This document shows, one piece after another, positions 39,670-48,626 of a stretch of DNA of 64,000 nt (position 1 is its first letter; the number at the start of each line of letters is the position of its first letter). Origin of the DNA: Pseudomonas sp. PSKL.D1 (GTDB lineage Bacteria > Pseudomonadota > Gammaproteobacteria > Pseudomonadales > Pseudomonadaceae); assembly GCF_028898945.1 (NCBI RefSeq), contig NZ_CP118607.1:5566001-5630000 (forward strand). Reading direction: 5' to 3'. Both the position numbers and the translations under genes were made by a program. Below the pieces are notes generated by a model. That model did no database searches, was not told the DNA's origin, and saw nothing but the letters and a program-made list of their open reading frames with translations.

Positions 39670-41346
39670 TCAGAACGCCGTGCCCAAATCAATCACCAGC
39701 GCCCTATACCCGACACTCCCCGGCTGCCGGCTGTGCACTTTCAGCTCCACCAGCACCTCCTGGGTACCACGCCGCACCTCATTAAGCACAGTGGTAGTCA
39801 GCTTCTCCGGGGTCAGGAAGTTCACCGAGGCTGAGTAGATGAACTGTGTATCGGTCTCCGGCCGGTAGGCGACCACCGAGGTCACCGGGCTGTACCACTC
39901 GTCGCCCCGCTCCTTGCCGTACTCCCACACCTGCTCGACCGTGCCTTTGGCCTCGTCGATCTTGTATTCCACGGCACGGCTGTAGTTTCCGGTCAGTTTG
40001 GTGGGTGAAAAGTCGCGCCCCCAGCCGTTGTCGAACACGGTCAATGTGCCTTTGCCAGTCAGCCAGGCAGTGTGCTGTGTCCAGGACCAGTCAAAACCTT
40101 CGCCCCCGACAGGGGTAAGCACTTTGTCGTGCAGGCGCTGCGGCCAGCCCTGCGGCGAAGCCAGGATCCACTTCACCTGCTTGTCGCGGCCAATCTTCGC
40201 TACGCCCTGGTGCCGCGCTGAAACGATAATGCTGTCGTCATCTGCATCGTAATCGATGGCATTGACGTGAGCCCAGTTACGCCCGGTGCCAACGCCGGGT
40301 GTGTCACCGAATGGCAGGTTGCCTTCGGCCAGTTCGTTGGCCAAACGGTCGTCCTGCTTCTGCACACCTTCAGGCAACTGGATTGCAGCCTTGCCCAAGG
40401 TTTCCAGCAAGTCCCCGCGGTAGGGGTCGAGAATCTGGTTAAGGTCCCAGAAGTCCAGCACATCACCGGCTTCGTTGACCTCAATAATATGGTCGCGGAT
40501 CGAACGCACGCGCTTGCCGTCGGGGCGGCGGTAGTCACTGGTGCCAACACGCAACAGGTATGTGCCGTTGGATGTTTCGCGGATCTCGTGGGAAAAGTCG
40601 GCAAACTTGTCCGGCAGGCTGCGCTGCCAAATGCGCCGGCCCAGCAGGTCGAACTTGGAATAGGTCTGGCCCTGGCCCCAAATCAGCTTGCCGTCACGGG
40701 TCTGCTGGAAGCCCATGGTGCCACCCAGGCCATCGCGGCGGTTGGAGTCATGGATCTGCTCGATGTCCAGGTACCAACGTACATCGCCGTTGCTGTCGGC
40801 AATCCAGTTGTTACCCACCTGGTCCCACTCCGCCGCACCCCCCAAGCCGTTCCACTTGAAGGCACGGGCACCGGGAATATCGCCCTGCAGGTGGTTGAAC
40901 AGGTACAACCGCTGCTCAAAGCCCGGGGCTACCTTGATCGGCTCCACCTCCGGCAGGGCAGCGGTCTGTTTCGCCACCACTGGCAAACGCACCGCCGGGG
41001 CGTAGATCTGGTAGCGCTCGCGCAAACGCTCGCCATCAAGCTTGTAGGTCACTTCCACTTCGTTGACGTGGTCCGGGTACAGCCCGAATACCGGGATGCC
41101 GCCATAAGTCCACAGCGAGCGGTCAGAAACGTCGTAGCTAATGTCCACCCCACGCTCACCGCGCCCCAGCACCCGCACGTGGGCGGCGCTCAAGGCACGC
41201 CCGCCATCGCGGATGATGGCGGTCAGCGGCGCCAGGCGATACGGGTTTACCACCACATCGCCGAGCAGCGCCTCGCCACGTTCTGGTACTTTCGCTGTCA
41301 GGCAGGCGCCCTCGGGCAATGCTGGGGTTTCGGTTTTGGCATTCAT
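39670..41346 (-). CDS. astA: PAPS-independent arylsulfotransferase (AstA/AssT family), apparently cytoplasmic
   Basis: Transfers sulfate from one aryl ester to another phenol through a sulfo-histidine; 558 aa. N-terminal beta-sandwich plus beta-propeller as in AssT. Conserved catalytic elements: His253 (FSHE), His360 (RNWAHVN), Arg378-His379 (SARHQG) and His425 (TQHTAW, the sulfated His in AssT). No signal peptide, and one Cys only (Cys15), so the disulfide of periplasmic AssT is absent. ATG 41346 has GGAG 8 nt upstream. 17 bp after sftP; one internal Met. Confidence 0.9.
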   Translation of the reverse strand: MNAKTETPALPEGACLTAKVPERGEALLGDVVVNPYRLAPLTAIIRDGGRALSAAHVRVLGRGERGVDISYDVSDRSLWTYGGIPVFGLYPDHVNEVEVTYKLDGERLRERYQIYAPAVRLPVVAKQTAALPEVEPIKVAPGFEQRLYLFNHLQGDIPGARAFKWNGLGGAAEWDQVGNNWIADSNGDVRWYLDIEQIHDSNRRDGLGGTMGFQQTRDGKLIWGQGQTYSKFDLLGRRIWQRSLPDKFADFSHEIRETSNGTYLLRVGTSDYRRPDGKRVRSIRDHIIEVNEAGDVLDFWDLNQILDPYRGDLLETLGKAAIQLPEGVQKQDDRLANELAEGNLPFGDTPGVGTGRNWAHVNAIDYDADDDSIIVSARHQGVAKIGRDKQVKWILASPQGWPQRLHDKVLTPVGGEGFDWSWTQHTAWLTGKGTLTVFDNGWGRDFSPTKLTGNYSRAVEYKIDEAKGTVEQVWEYGKERGDEWYSPVTSVVAYRPETDTQFIYSASVNFLTPEKLTTTVLNEVRRGTQEVLVELKVHSRQPGSVGYRALVIDLGTAF

Positions 41347-41363
41347 GGCATAGCTCCTTTTGC

Positions 41364-43700
41364 TCAGAAGTCGTAACGGGCAGTGGCGCCGACAGTGCGC
41401 GGGGTACCGAGTACGCCGGCATAGCCACCGTTGGCGGAGTTCCACAGGCTGGTGAAGTAGGTTTTGTCGCCGGCGTTTTTCACCCACAGCGACAGGTCGA
41501 CCACGCCGTCGCCCTGGTCCAGGCGCACCCCGGCGGAGAGGTTGACCAGCGCATAGCTGGGGATCTGGCCGTAATCGGAGTCGTCGATGGTGCCCACCGC
41601 CTTGGAGCGGAAGGCGTAGCTGGCGGTGACGTACGGCTCGATGTGCTCGGCCAGTTGCCACTTGTACTGGCCGTTAAGGTTGGCGATGTACTTGGATGCA
41701 CCCACTACCTGGTGGCCCGACAGGTCGCAGGTGGCCGTGGCATTGGCCAGGCTGACTTCAGGCGGGCATGGTGCGTCGTCATACTCGGTGTAGCGCACGT
41801 CATTCCACGAGCCGTTGAAGTTGAGCGTCAGGCCACGGATTGGCAGCGCGGTGGCCTCGAACTCCAGGCCACGCGAACGCACCTGGCCAGCATTGGCCAG
41901 GTACTGCACGCGGTTGATCTGGTCGTAGACGTTGGCCTGGTAACCGTGTACCTCGGCCCAGAACACGTTGGCGTTGAGTTGCAGGCGGTCTTCGAACAGG
42001 GTGCTCTTAAGGCCGACTTCAGCGTTGTTGACCCGCTCGGTGCCCACCAATAGCGAATCGGTGCCCAGACGCGGTGCCGCGCCCACGGTCAGGTTGATGC
42101 CCCCGGACTTCTCGCCGTGGGTCAGGGTCGCATAGCCCAACAGTTGGTCATTGAAGCGATAGCTCAGGCCAAGCAAGCCGGAGGGGCTGAAGCTGTACTG
42201 GTTTAGGTCACCGGAATCGTAGGCACCCGCCCTACCCTGACGCGCGGTCGCAGCCGCACCGCTCACAGCGGCACCGCCCACGGGCGCATCGCGGGTCACC
42301 CAGGCGCTTTTTTCTTCGTAGGTGCCGCGTATGCCCGCCGTGAAGTCCAGGCGGTCGGTGATGTGCCATGTACCTTGAGCGAACAAGGCATAACTGTCGG
42401 TATCGATGTGGCCATTGCCGATGCTGTCGACATTGGCCAACGCGCCGGCCGGGGTGGCGTTCCAGATGTCCGCCTGCGGCCCGTAGTAAGTGAAGGATTT
42501 GTTGTCCAGATCCTGTTTGAAGTAGTACGCACCCAACACGTAGTCGAACGCGCCACCGGTGGGCGACGCCAGGCGGATTTCCTGGGAGTACTGCTTGTCA
42601 CGCACCGACACCCCGGCGCTGTAGAACACCGGCACGTTCAGGCCGTCATCGTTGCGCGGGGTGAAGTCCCACCAGCGGTAGGCGGTGATCGAGGTCAGGG
42701 TGAAGTCATTGGGCAAGGTCCAGTTGGCCTCCACCGAGGTGCCGCCCTGGAACACCGTCACCTGCTGGTCGGCATCGAAGTTGACCTTGCGGTCCTTGCC
42801 CGACACCAGCGTCGCCCCCGCCTGGGCCGCCAGCCTTTCGTACTGGTTCACGCCATTGATGGTCGGCCCGGTGCTGTAGAGGCTGAGAATGCCGTTGTTG
42901 GAATCTTCTTCGTTGTATTCCCCTATCCAGCGCAGGTTGAAGGTTTCGCTCGGCTGGAACAGCAACTGGGTACGAAAACCCTGCCGTTTGCCGCCATTGA
43001 GGTCGTGGCCGTCGTGAATGTTCTTCACATAGCCATCGTCTTCGGTGTGGTAAGCGCTGATGCGCCCGGCCAGGGTGTCGGTGATCGGGCCCGAGAAGCT
43101 GCCCTGGGTTTGCAGGTAACCGTCCTCTCCAATGGACTGCTGGATGCTGCCTTCGCGGTGGAAGGTCGGCTTGCGTGTGGTGATGTTGAGCACGCCGGCC
43201 GTGGTGTTCTTGCCAAACAGAGTGCCCTGCGGCCCGCGCAGCACTTCCAGCTGCTCAACGTCGAGCAAGTCGAACACCGCCATGCCCGGGCGGCCCAGAT
43301 AGACGTTGTCCAGGTAGATACCGACGCTGCCCTCAAGGCCATCGCTGGCCGGGTTGTTGCCCAGGCCGCGAATCGAAATGCTCGACTGGCGAGCATGCAC
43401 ATAGGCGACATTGGTGCTGGGCACCAGCTGTTGCAGATCCTGCACACGGTAGATGCGTTGGGTTTCCAGCGTTTCGCTGCCGAGCACGCTGATCGGCGTA
43501 GGCACATCCTGTGCGGTTTCTTCACGGCGGCGGGCGTTGACTGTGACAGTGCCAAGCTTGGCGTCCTGCTCGACGGCCGGGGTGGTGTTGGCTGGCTCTT
43601 CGGCAAAGCTGGCGCCGGAGGCCCCCAGCAGTAAAGCCGCTGCCAACGGTTGCAAAGTGAACTGCGACGCGCGCGCAGGCCAACGGAAAACTCGGGACAT
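41364..43700 (-). CDS. sftP: TonB-dependent outer-membrane receptor for sulfate esters
   Basis: 778 aa. Signal peptide about 1-32 (ending GASFA), plug domain about 50-165 with QDVPTPISVLGSETLE, IRGLGNNPASDGLEGSVGIY and VLRGPQGTLFGKNTTAG, then a 22-strand barrel ending in ATARYDF. ATG 43700 has GGAG 8 nt upstream. Only one internal Met and two Cys were seen. It precedes astA and is divergent from sftR; the same arrangement is known as sftP/sftR in P. putida S-313, where it serves sulfate-ester use. Ligand not provable here. Confidence 0.87.
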   Translation of the reverse strand: MSRVFRWPARASQFTLQPLAAALLLGASGASFAEEPANTTPAVEQDAKLGTVTVNARRREETAQDVPTPISVLGSETLETQRIYRVQDLQQLVPSTNVAYVHARQSSISIRGLGNNPASDGLEGSVGIYLDNVYLGRPGMAVFDLLDVEQLEVLRGPQGTLFGKNTTAGVLNITTRKPTFHREGSIQQSIGEDGYLQTQGSFSGPITDTLAGRISAYHTEDDGYVKNIHDGHDLNGGKRQGFRTQLLFQPSETFNLRWIGEYNEEDSNNGILSLYSTGPTINGVNQYERLAAQAGATLVSGKDRKVNFDADQQVTVFQGGTSVEANWTLPNDFTLTSITAYRWWDFTPRNDDGLNVPVFYSAGVSVRDKQYSQEIRLASPTGGAFDYVLGAYYFKQDLDNKSFTYYGPQADIWNATPAGALANVDSIGNGHIDTDSYALFAQGTWHITDRLDFTAGIRGTYEEKSAWVTRDAPVGGAAVSGAAATARQGRAGAYDSGDLNQYSFSPSGLLGLSYRFNDQLLGYATLTHGEKSGGINLTVGAAPRLGTDSLLVGTERVNNAEVGLKSTLFEDRLQLNANVFWAEVHGYQANVYDQINRVQYLANAGQVRSRGLEFEATALPIRGLTLNFNGSWNDVRYTEYDDAPCPPEVSLANATATCDLSGHQVVGASKYIANLNGQYKWQLAEHIEPYVTASYAFRSKAVGTIDDSDYGQIPSYALVNLSAGVRLDQGDGVVDLSLWVKNAGDKTYFTSLWNSANGGYAGVLGTPRTVGATARYDF

Positions 43701-43771
43701 GCAGATGCTCCTTGAGGCATGGGCCCTGGCGAGCATTTCCGTTGGCGGAACCGAATCGCGGTCAATCGGGC

Positions 43772-43794
43772 TTATATTCTTTTAAGTGATATAA
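43772..43794. promoter_or_regulatory. Candidate SftR (LysR-type) binding site
   Basis: Perfect interrupted palindrome TTATAT-N11-ATATAA, the T-N11-A form typical of LysR-type regulators, in the 192-bp gap between divergent sftP and sftR, 72 bp upstream of the sftP ATG and 98 bp upstream of sftR. Confidence 0.6.
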
Positions 43795-43892
43795 ATATTT
43801 GCATTTCATATTTTGTGGAATAAGTGACTCCCTTTATAAGGGGGCTAACCCACATCATCAATTGCAATCGACCGAAAGTTTCCATGTAGAAA

Positions 43893-44795
43893 ATGCATAT
43901 CGACCTCCGCCAGCTCCGCCACTTCATTGCCCTTGTCGAGCACCGCAGCTTTGTTGCGGCAGCGTCAGCGGTGAACCTGTCGCAATCGGCCTTCAGCCGC
44001 AGCATCCAGACGCTGGAACACAATGTCGGCTGCCGCCTGGTTGACCGTGCCAGCAAGGAACTGTCCCCTACCCGGCAAGGCTTGCTGGTGCTGGAGCATT
44101 CGCGGCGGCTGGTGCACGGGGCGCATAACCTGGTCAACGAAATCCACCAGTTCAATGGCGCCACCACGGGCGTGGTGCGCTTTGGCTCGGGGCCGGCCCC
44201 CGCCGGTGGCTTGGTGCCACGTGCAGTGGCGCGCTTCGTTGCCGAATACCCGGCAGCGCGTACGTGCTTCCAGGTGGATAACTGGCAGGCGCTAAACCGC
44301 AAGCTGATCGCTGAGGAAATCGAGTTTTTCGTCGCCGACACCCGCCAGTTCGAGTCCGACCCGGACTACCGGGTACACAAGCTGGCCGCGCAACGCTGGC
44401 ACTTCTGTTGCCGTGAGGGGCACCCGCTGACCGAGCGCCCTCAGGTGCATGCGCGGGATGTGTTCGATTACCCGCTGGCTACTACCTTCCGCCCACCGAA
44501 CATTCGCAAGGTGCTGAGCGACCTCAGCGGCCGTCAGGACTTTTTACCGACGGTGGAATGCGAGCACGGGTACGCGTTGCTGAACGTGGTGATGCACTCG
44601 GACACGATTGGTATCGCCTGCAGTGCGAACATGCGGGAGGGGCTGGTGGCGTTGCAGTTGGCAGACCTGGCGCCGGAGCATGAAGAGGCGTTTTATACCC
44701 GTTATGGGGTGGTGAGCCGGGTGGGGTATGGGCTGTCGCCGTTGGCGCAGGGCCTTGTGAGGCAATTGATAGCCTGCGATAGCAGTGCCTTGTAG
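43893..44795 (+). CDS. sftR: LysR-type regulator of sulfate-ester genes
   Basis: 300 aa. N-terminal winged helix-turn-helix (residues 5-62: LRQLRHFIALVEHRSFVAAASAVNLSQSAFSRSIQTLE), then a LysR substrate-binding domain from about 92. Divergent from sftP with a candidate T-N11-A site between them. In P. putida S-313, SftR activates sulfate-ester genes. The stop TAG lies inside a REP-like TGTAGGAGCGG sequence. The start has only a weak Shine-Dalgarno. Confidence 0.88.
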   Translation: MHIDLRQLRHFIALVEHRSFVAAASAVNLSQSAFSRSIQTLEHNVGCRLVDRASKELSPTRQGLLVLEHSRRLVHGAHNLVNEIHQFNGATTGVVRFGSGPAPAGGLVPRAVARFVAEYPAARTCFQVDNWQALNRKLIAEEIEFFVADTRQFESDPDYRVHKLAAQRWHFCCREGHPLTERPQVHARDVFDYPLATTFRPPNIRKVLSDLSGRQDFLPTVECEHGYALLNVVMHSDTIGIACSANMREGLVALQLADLAPEHEEAFYTRYGVVSRVGYGLSPLAQGLVRQLIACDSSAL

Positions 44796-45164
44796 GAGCG
44801 GATTCACCGAAGCGTCGGACTGCCGCGATGCGCCGCGCGAGCGGCGCCCGATTGACTGGCCAGCAGAAAGTGTTAGCCAACCCGCATCGCGGATAAATCC
44901 GCTCCTATGTATGGACTCGCCCACACTGTCTAGCTGCTTTTTGAACATAGGAACCCGGTTGCATCTATGTATCAGGCCTATTCGAGGAAGCTTTTCGCTT
45001 CTGGCCAACATCGTGGTGAGCTCGCAGTTTGCCGTTTACATTGAGGCCATAATGTTGCCGGGCCTGTAGGAGCGGAGGCATTTCTCTGCGACGGTCTTAC
45101 CAAGGGGCAATGTTCACTAGCAGGGGTTGGGGCGCGCAGCGCCCCGGTGGCATTGCTCGGTTGA
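44792..45164. repeat. Degenerate REP pair and non-coding DNA beside the IS
   Basis: Partial REP tgtaggagcggattcaccg at 44792-44810, a full core atcgcggataaatccgctcc at 44886-44905, and a truncated core tgtaggagcgga at 45066-45077. A perfect hairpin GGGGCGC-GCA-GCGCCCC follows at 45129-45145, near the transposase stop. No gene seen in this stretch. Confidence 0.65.
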
Positions 45165-46313
45165 TCAGCTGCTCATGGCAGCCTCCTCATGACCTTTCGG
45201 TTTGCGTTGATAAACCTGATCACTTTGCAGCAGTGACCAAATAATGCGCAGATTTCGATTAGCCAGTCTGATCGCCGCCTCCTTGCGCCCAAGGCGGGAT
45301 AGCCAGCGCAAGAGGCGGCGATCATCTGGCTGATCGGAATCAGGCTTTAGCTGACTCAAGACAGCATGCGCGCCTTGAATCATCAAGCTGCGTATGTAGC
45401 CGTCACCTCGCTTGCTCATTCTGCCCAGCCTGATTTTGTTTCCGCTGCTGTGCTGGTCGGGCACGACACCGAAGAAAGCAGAAAACATCCGGCCACTGGC
45501 GAAGCGTGCAGGTTCTGTCTCTTTCGCCACGATCGCCGTGGCGATGATGGGGCCGACACCACGAATGGTGATCAACCGTTGTGCGACCTTATCCTCTTGG
45601 GCTGTCGCTTCGAGCCGCGCACTTAGCGTCGCAATGCGCTCACTCAGAAAGAGCCAGTCAGCTAGCAGTTCATCGAGCAACTCGCGCAACAAATCAGGCA
45701 GGGGCAAGGAGGCATCCTCAAGAGCTCGCGGTACATGTGTACTGATCGCGGTATCACCTTGGGGCATGGATACACCATGCTCAAGCAGCAAGCCACGCAT
45801 CTGATTACCCAGCGCTGTATGTCGCTTGATGTTGCCGCGCCGGATACGGTGCAGCGCCTGAATAGTCAGTGCTGTGGTGCTCTTGACCGGTATCGAGGCG
45901 ATGCTGCTGTCGCGACCAGCGCGCAAAATGGCATGAGCGTCGTTACGGTCGTTCTTGGCGCCACTGCGGTGCTCGGCCACGCGTTGCGCAGGCAGAATGC
46001 GAACCGGATTACCCTTGGCCTGCAGCAACCTGGCCCAGGCTTGCGCACCCGGACCACACTCCATCAAGACAGTTACCGTCACTGGCACCTTGAGTAGGAA
46101 ATCATGGAAAGCCTGTCGGGATTTGATGCGATCTTCGTAGATCACCCGACCGGTAGCATCCTCGCCTGCTAACTGGAAGACCTGTTTGGCCAGGTCTACG
46201 CAGATGGTTGTGCAAAGCTCCACATCAGTGGAAGACAGGGAATCGTGCTTCGAACTATGCTTTTTCATGGTCTCGCCCTCGCTGCCGTTGGCTTCTTCGA
46301 ACGCCACCGTGGC
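45141..46313 (-). mobile_element. IS110-family insertion sequence (minimum extent)
   Basis: Limits given are the outer edges of a candidate subterminal inverted repeat, GCCCCGGTGGC at 45141-45151 and GCCACCGTGGC at 46303-46313 (10 of 11 match), that brackets the transposase gene. The true ends may lie up to about 80 bp further out on the left and 40 bp on the right. No target duplication was found, as expected for IS110. It separates sftR from atsK. Confidence 0.55.
45165..46268 (-). CDS. IS110-family DEDD transposase
   Basis: 367 aa. N-terminal RuvC-like DEDD domain: Asp25 (ICVDLAKQVF), Glu70 (VLMECGPGAQAW), Asp107 and Asp110 (KNDRNDAHA). The C-terminal Transposase_20 domain has a helix-hairpin-helix start (ITIRGVGPIIATAI) and the catalytic-Ser region FFGVVPDQHSSGNKIRLG. 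The frame is intact, so the element may be active. ATG 46268 has GAGGG upstream; the frame is open to 46343. Such enzymes use an IS-encoded bridge RNA to choose targets. Confidence 0.93.
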   Translation of the reverse strand: MKKHSSKHDSLSSTDVELCTTICVDLAKQVFQLAGEDATGRVIYEDRIKSRQAFHDFLLKVPVTVTVLMECGPGAQAWARLLQAKGNPVRILPAQRVAEHRSGAKNDRNDAHAILRAGRDSSIASIPVKSTTALTIQALHRIRRGNIKRHTALGNQMRGLLLEHGVSMPQGDTAISTHVPRALEDASLPLPDLLRELLDELLADWLFLSERIATLSARLEATAQEDKVAQRLITIRGVGPIIATAIVAKETEPARFASGRMFSAFFGVVPDQHSSGNKIRLGRMSKRGDGYIRSLMIQGAHAVLSQLKPDSDQPDDRRLLRWLSRLGRKEAAIRLANRNLRIIWSLLQSDQVYQRKPKGHEEAAMSS

Positions 46314-46356
46314 ACTGTGATGCCTCGGCGGGGGCGAGTCCATCGATTACAAAGGT

Positions 46357-47262
46357 TTACCCTTTACGGGTCGTGATGCTCAGCTGGCCATCCACACCCA
46401 CTGGCACTTCACCGGCCAATGTCACCCGGCGCACCACACGCGGCTGGGTTCCGTAGTCGTCCACGGCGTAGTGCTGGGTTGCCCGGTTGTCCCAGATAGC
46501 CACATCACCCGCTTGCCAGCGCCAGCGCACGGTGTTTTCAAGCCGGGTCACATGGCCTTGCAGCACGGCGAACAGATGCTGCGAATCGGCCAGTGAATAG
46601 CCCTTGATACGCTTCACGAAATGCCCCAGTTGCAGTGCCCGCTCGCCACTGATCGGGTGTACCCGCACCACAGGATGCTCGGTTTCATACACCGTCGAGG
46701 TGAACACCTTGCGATAACGCTCAAGCTTGGCCGGGTCTACATCCGGCTTGAGGCTGGCATAGTCGTACTCGTTGCTGTGTACCGCCCACAGCTTGTCGGC
46801 CAACTCGCGCAGGGGCTCGGGCAATTCGCGATAGGCTGCGGCGGTGTTGGCCCAGACCGTGTCGCCACCCGAGGCCGGCGCCACCACACTGCGCAGGATC
46901 GAAGCCTTGGGGTAGGCGTCGACAAAGGTCACGTCAGTGTGCCAGGAGTTGGCCCGCTGGCCCTCGGCACCGTCCAGTTGCAGCAGGTAACTGGTGCCAT
47001 CCACCACCGGCACGGTGGGGTGTGCCACCGGTTCGCCCAGCAACTTGGCGAAAGCTTCCTGGCTTTGGTCATCCAGATGCGCTTGATCGCGGAAGAAAAT
47101 CACCTTGTGTTCTACCAGCGCCGCCTGGATGGCGTCGATCGTGGCGCTGTCGAGATCAGCGCCCAGTTTCACTCCACGGATTTCGGCACCGATACGGCCG
47201 GCAACCGGGTGGATGTCGAGTTCAACGGTTTGCGGCGCAGTGGCCAATGCGGCATTGCTCAT
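46357..47262 (-). CDS. atsK: 2-Oxoglutarate-dependent alkylsulfatase
   Basis: Fe(II)/2-oxoglutarate dioxygenase that cleaves alkyl sulfate esters to aldehyde and sulfate; 301 aa. Iron ligands His108-X-Asp110 (NSWHTDVTF) and His264 (TQHYAVDDY), 2-oxoglutarate-binding Arg275/Arg279, the same numbering as characterised P. putida AtsK. No Cys, and no Met after the initiator. ATG 47262 follows AGGA. 32 bp after atsR. The IS lies just beyond its stop and leaves the reading frame intact. Confidence 0.95.
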   Translation of the reverse strand: MSNAALATAPQTVELDIHPVAGRIGAEIRGVKLGADLDSATIDAIQAALVEHKVIFFRDQAHLDDQSQEAFAKLLGEPVAHPTVPVVDGTSYLLQLDGAEGQRANSWHTDVTFVDAYPKASILRSVVAPASGGDTVWANTAAAYRELPEPLRELADKLWAVHSNEYDYASLKPDVDPAKLERYRKVFTSTVYETEHPVVRVHPISGERALQLGHFVKRIKGYSLADSQHLFAVLQGHVTRLENTVRWRWQAGDVAIWDNRATQHYAVDDYGTQPRVVRRVTLAGEVPVGVDGQLSITTRKG

Positions 47263-47294
47263 TGCTGTGGTCCTCACGGTCAAATGATGGTGTT

Positions 47295-48329
47295 TCAACG
47301 GGCGGCCTGAGTGGCCTGTTGCTGTTGCAGTGCGGCATCGAGGAAGCGCGGCTCGACCCACTCGGAAACCTTGAAGCTACGGCGGATCAGGCGCTCTTTA
47401 GCTGCCAGGTCCACCCCTTGTTGCAGAAGGCCGATGAATTCGGCGTCCAGCCGCGGATCGAAGTAGTGCGCAAGGTTTTCGCCCGCCAAGTCACCTTCAA
47501 GGATCAGCTTGGGGTAGTTGGCGGTAGTCGCCACCAGGTTTACGTAAGCCTCGCGGTTGCGGTCATCCTGCAGCCAACGGGCAGCTTGCTGCTGGGCGCT
47601 GACCAGGCGAGCGGTAAGGTCGGGGTGCTGACGGATGAAATCGCCAGTGCCCACCAGTACCGCTTGGGTGCTGCCTGCGCCTTTCAGGTCGCGGGAATTG
47701 ACCGGCAACTCGACAAGGCCGCGCTCGCGCAAAGTCAGCAACGTGGACAGGCCCCAGGTGGCGTCGATCTGCTTGGCGGCAATGGCCGCATTGGCAGCGT
47801 TGAAGTCCAGGTTGATGACTTTCAGGTCGCGCTCGCTCAGGCCCTGGCTGGCCAAGGCACTGGCGAACGAGAGCTGGTTGGCGGTGCCGCGGAACACTGC
47901 AACGCGCTTGCCCTTGAGGTCTTGCAGGGTTTTGATGCCCGAGCCCGGCACAACGCCCAGGTAACTCTTGACCCCACGCACCCCGGCCGACAGCACATGC
48001 GTGTCCAGGCCATTGGCCTTGCCGATGATGGCTGCAAGGTCGCCCAGATAGGCAAAGTCCACCTGGCCGTTGGCCAGTGCTTCGTTGATCACTGGCCCGG
48101 CGCCCTTGAAGAAGCGCCAGTCAATGCGGATGCCGTCCTTGGCAAACTCCTTCTCCAGCAGTTGCTGATCGCGCAGCACGTCCACCACCCCCCCGGCGCT
48201 TGGCTTGCTGCCAGCACTCAAGTCGGGCACGGCGATGCGGATGCTTTGCGGCTCGGCGGCCTGGGCGTGTAACGCAATCAGGCCGAACAGGCTGAAGGCA
48301 GTAATCAAGTGACGCAGCGGGGTTTTCAT
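47295..48329 (-). CDS. atsR: Sulfate-ester-binding periplasmic protein
   Basis: SsuA/TauA-type binding protein, 344 aa. Signal peptide about 1-24 (IALHAQA). Segments IRIAVPDLSAGSKPSAGG, GQVDFAYLGDLAAIIGKANG and KGKRVAVFRGTANQLSFASA. No Cys, and no Met after the initiator. Partner of AtsBC, although transcribed away from them together with atsK. Confidence 0.92.
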   Translation of the reverse strand: MKTPLRHLITAFSLFGLIALHAQAAEPQSIRIAVPDLSAGSKPSAGGVVDVLRDQQLLEKEFAKDGIRIDWRFFKGAGPVINEALANGQVDFAYLGDLAAIIGKANGLDTHVLSAGVRGVKSYLGVVPGSGIKTLQDLKGKRVAVFRGTANQLSFASALASQGLSERDLKVINLDFNAANAAIAAKQIDATWGLSTLLTLRERGLVELPVNSRDLKGAGSTQAVLVGTGDFIRQHPDLTARLVSAQQQAARWLQDDRNREAYVNLVATTANYPKLILEGDLAGENLAHYFDPRLDAEFIGLLQQGVDLAAKERLIRRSFKVSEWVEPRFLDAALQQQQATQAAR

Positions 48330-48626
48330 GGCACGGCTCCTTGGCAGGCTGCCACCGGCGAGGGCCGGCGCTTTGGCCAGAAGCTAGTCAGGGATCGTTA
48401 GAACCTACAAAGATCAAAACTTCATTTTTTAGTAACTGAAAGACATAAATCAGCAGTCATGCGGCTCCGCGAGGGGCTTGCAGGGAACGCATGCAAAATA
48501 TGAGGAAAACGCAACGCGAAGGGGCTTCCGCATGCACGGGGCGCATGCTCTTATCTCTTGAAATACGCATATGTAATTTTTTAATTCCATTTGCGAATAA
48601 CGTGTGATCGTTTCGAGAGATAGCCG
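48330..48626. promoter_or_regulatory. Divergent atsR/atsB control region
   Basis: 297 bp with no gene. AT-rich tracts at about 48400-48450 and 48555-48605, the latter including cgcatatgtaattttttaat, are candidate activator and promoter sites for atsRK and atsBC. I cannot assign exact boxes. Confidence 0.45.

Noticed and set aside
42363..43634. 423-codon frame opposite sftP
   Set aside because: Shadow of a TonB receptor whose plug and barrel motifs are unmistakable.
46357..47262. Disruption of atsK by the IS
   Set aside because: The atsK frame is full length (301 aa), with all iron and 2-oxoglutarate ligands; the IS lies beyond its stop.
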